Source of the DNA: Symsagittifera roscoffensis
Lineage: Eukaryota > Xenacoelomorpha > Acoela > Convolutidae
Direction of reading: 5' to 3'
Length of the DNA: 64,000 bases
Assembly: GCF_963678635.1 (NCBI RefSeq)
Contig: NC_087064.1
Location: 68,002,025 to 68,066,024, forward strand
This document shows positions 61,690-64,000 of the stretch, in pieces (position 1 is the first letter of the stretch; each line of letters opens with the position of its first letter). A program made the position numbers and the translations under genes. The notes beneath the pieces are model-generated. The model saw only the letters and a list, made by a program, of their open reading frames with translations, had not been told where the DNA came from and did no database searches.

Positions 61690-63439
61690 GACGGTTACTG
61701 GATACCCTTGCAAGAACGGTGAAGTTCGAAAAAAAATTGGTTTTGTAGGACGTTTTGTGTATGTTGTGCAGATATAACAGTTATCAGTATTTTTTTTTTA
61801 AATGTTGTTTTTCGTGTTATGCTTACAATATTTCAATTTTATGAACAGATTTTTTGAAAAGAACAGTTGGCTGAAGTTGTTTCTTTTATGCTGATACGTC
61901 AAATAAAAGATTCTCATGATAATAGGGATCAGCCGTAATGGTAAAAATTGAATTTCATTCATCGTCAGATAGATTGATAGGTGATACTAATTAACATGCA
62001 GCTTTGAGGCATATATGGAAAGCTCAAATAAAAGCGCTAATATGCGAGCTAGGTCTTTAAGCAGAACCACGGTCATTTTTCAAGGTTATTTTTGACAGAA
62101 TCAAAATAAGTATCAGCTCGATCTGGAAACAAAAAAAACGCAGCATTGAAAATAGAAGAATCCTTGGTAGCTTAAATTTGTGAAATAAAATCATAGTTAG
62201 CCGCTAATAGAGGCAGTTCAGATTTGAATTTCCTTAAATTTTTGTTGAATAATAGTAAAAATTTGTCTTAAGTAAAGAAAGCGGAGCAAAATTATCGGGA
62301 TCGAAGAACTGAATGCTCGAAATTCCCGTTTGACAATCAAAATTTAATATTCAAAAACTAGATAGACATTAAATAGAAAATCTGCCAGGTTTTGCTTTTT
62401 ATATATTTGAAAGACATCGATTGGTTGACTAACTTTGCTCATTTGGGTTTTCCTTCGCGAGAACTATAGTCGATGGGCTAGTTTGTGAGATCTTGCATGA
62501 GTGATAAGTCTTGAAAGGTCTTGCATGATACGGCATCTGTATTCCAACTTAGCTATCTCACAATTTATTAACATAATCTTTTTAATACATTTCAACAACT
62601 GAGTTCATTAGTTTGTTATACTAGTTTGTTTTATTAAAGTTGGAAATGCTAAAAAACATAACTCAGTTTACCCTGGATTGGAAATAAGTTTTAAAAAAAA
62701 AAAAACTTTTCTAAAGCCAATTCAATTCTCAAAGCAAAAAATAAGTCAAAAAACTGAAATTTTAATATGCTATCTTAAAAAATAAATTCAGTTTTTTGTT
62801 TTATTCACTTTTTACAAAACAAAAGAAAATGTATCTGAAATGCATCTTTGATAATAAAGTTTTTTGTTTTCTGACGAATTTTTTAAACAAACACATTGAG
62901 CAATTTTTCATCGGCTATTATCTCGTTTTTGTAAAATGATCTTATTTTGAAAGCTTAGCAAAAAATAACGAGAGATCTTTCAAAATTAAGCAGAACTTTG
63001 TATGACACAGAAATCGCAGTTTGAAAAAATCATCATTTGCTCCATCTTTAAAGTAAAAACTTTTCAACAGCTGTTCGCTGTGTTCAAACCGATTATTTTA
63101 CCAGTTGTTTGCGCAACTCTTACCTAATATCACACAGAGCTTTTCTGAAAAAAGAAAAAAAAATGTTTCCAAAAAAATTAGGCTTTTGTATAACTTTTGA
63201 TATAACTGAGGGTGTTATGGCCATTTTCCTCGTAACTCAAATATGTTCAGTACAATTAGGTTTGAAAGTTAAAATAAATTATACTGTGGATGACAACAGA
63301 TCAATTTGAGGTAACTTAAAAGTACAGCTGTTTATATCAATCGAAACAACAATTAGCTTAAACACACAAAATCACCAAACAGTAATTTGAAGATCAAGCT
63401 ATTTTTCTCCACAGCTACTATGAGTTTTTCAAAAATAAC
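61690..63439. other. No feature recognised
   Basis: 1.75 kb of AT-rich sequence without exons, families or RNA genes that I can support. Confidence 0.4.
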
Positions 63440-64000
63440 AAGTCTGCTCGTATCACGGCAAAACCCTGAATGTTCCGACTGCTTTTTAAGGTTTATGGAG
63501 CAGTAATAACATGAAAAAATTAAATGTATTAAAACAAATTGGATTATTTTAGTGAGATTTTTTGTGAAAATCATCCCCCACAGGCCAAAATACCTTGAGT
63601 AAAAACTAATAACCTAACTTGTTCGCTCCCAGTAACAAATCAATTATGGCAAATAAGTTTCCTTCAACCAATTTGGAACGATTTCTAAGACGGATTAAAT
63701 CTCCGCTTACGGGCTAGTAGCGCGAAATATATCGCCCGTTAATTGTCCCAAATTGGCCGAAATGGCCACCTTTCAACCCCCATAACTCCATAACTTAACA
63801 AAAAATGATCACAAGTAAAATATTTTTTCAAATTTAAGCTCAGGAAAACAATACCTGATATTAAAAAATGTGGTCAAATTTGATAATAAAAAAATGTGGT
63901 CAAAAACGGCTAGTTATAATTTCGAAGCTTGTCTGAAGAAAAAAAACACCCCGAGCACAAATAATCCGTTACTTTCGTTTGAAAGTCGGATCAATAATTG
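63440..64000 (-). repeat. REP-A, minus strand, at window edge
   Basis: Begins 'tctgctcgtatcacggc' and 'tgaatgttccgactgc', passes 'cgcgaaatatatcgcccg' and reaches 'ccgttactttcgtttgaa' and 'agtcgg' near the end. Close to the copy at 38085-38610, so this is an essentially complete unit of about 550 bp. Confidence 0.78.

Overview
The window looks like nuclear DNA of an animal, most likely an invertebrate. It is very AT-rich. Its recognisable coding segments are short, richer in GC, and separated by long GT-AG introns whose phases match. The recognisable products are a tandem-C2 protein of the synaptotagmin-like type and a UDP-glucose 4-epimerase. The transposable elements are of metazoan kinds (hAT-like and other TIR MITEs, an L1/Tx1-type LINE, a Ty3/gypsy element, tRNA-derived SINEs). 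I cannot name the species. No bacterial-type gene organisation, CRISPR array or convincing tRNA/rRNA gene is present. A 200-base run of N (35066-35265) is an assembly gap.

Layout. 1-345: end of a dispersed repeat, here called REP-A. 1684-14918 (+): the 3' six exons of a double-C2 synaptotagmin-like gene, whose introns hold a 1.76-kb TIR/minisatellite element, SINEs, three copies of a small TIR MITE (called MITE-1), hAT-type MITEs and a TTAA-flanked MITE. 14731-25457: a tandem duplication that copies the last exon of that gene plus its 3' flank and most of a decayed LINE. 26425-27425: REP-A. 29065-31468: a second tandem duplication, around a small single-pass membrane protein gene. 32390-35065: an approximately 320-bp satellite array, interrupted by a 1.55-kb relative of MITE-1 full of hairpin-forming repeats and then by the gap. 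38085-38610: REP-A. 39549-56749 (+): a complete five-exon GALE gene of 372 codons. Its third intron is about 12 kb because a 6.5-kb Ty3/gypsy element inserted there, and a third tandem duplication then copied part of GALE exon 3 plus half of the element. 57405-64000: REP-A copies and a hAT MITE split by a palindromic element.

The two recognised host genes have no obvious functional link: one would act in membrane/vesicle docking, the other in cytosolic galactose and UDP-sugar metabolism. The theme of the window is structural. Three independent tandem duplications each copy the edge of a gene. Two of them carry short filler at the junction that looks templated from nearby sequence. Paralogous copies and nested insertions allow relative dating: gypsy insertion, then its duplication; LINE and flank duplication, then a 467-bp DNA transposon in one copy; satellite, then MITE-1; hAT MITE, then palindromic element.
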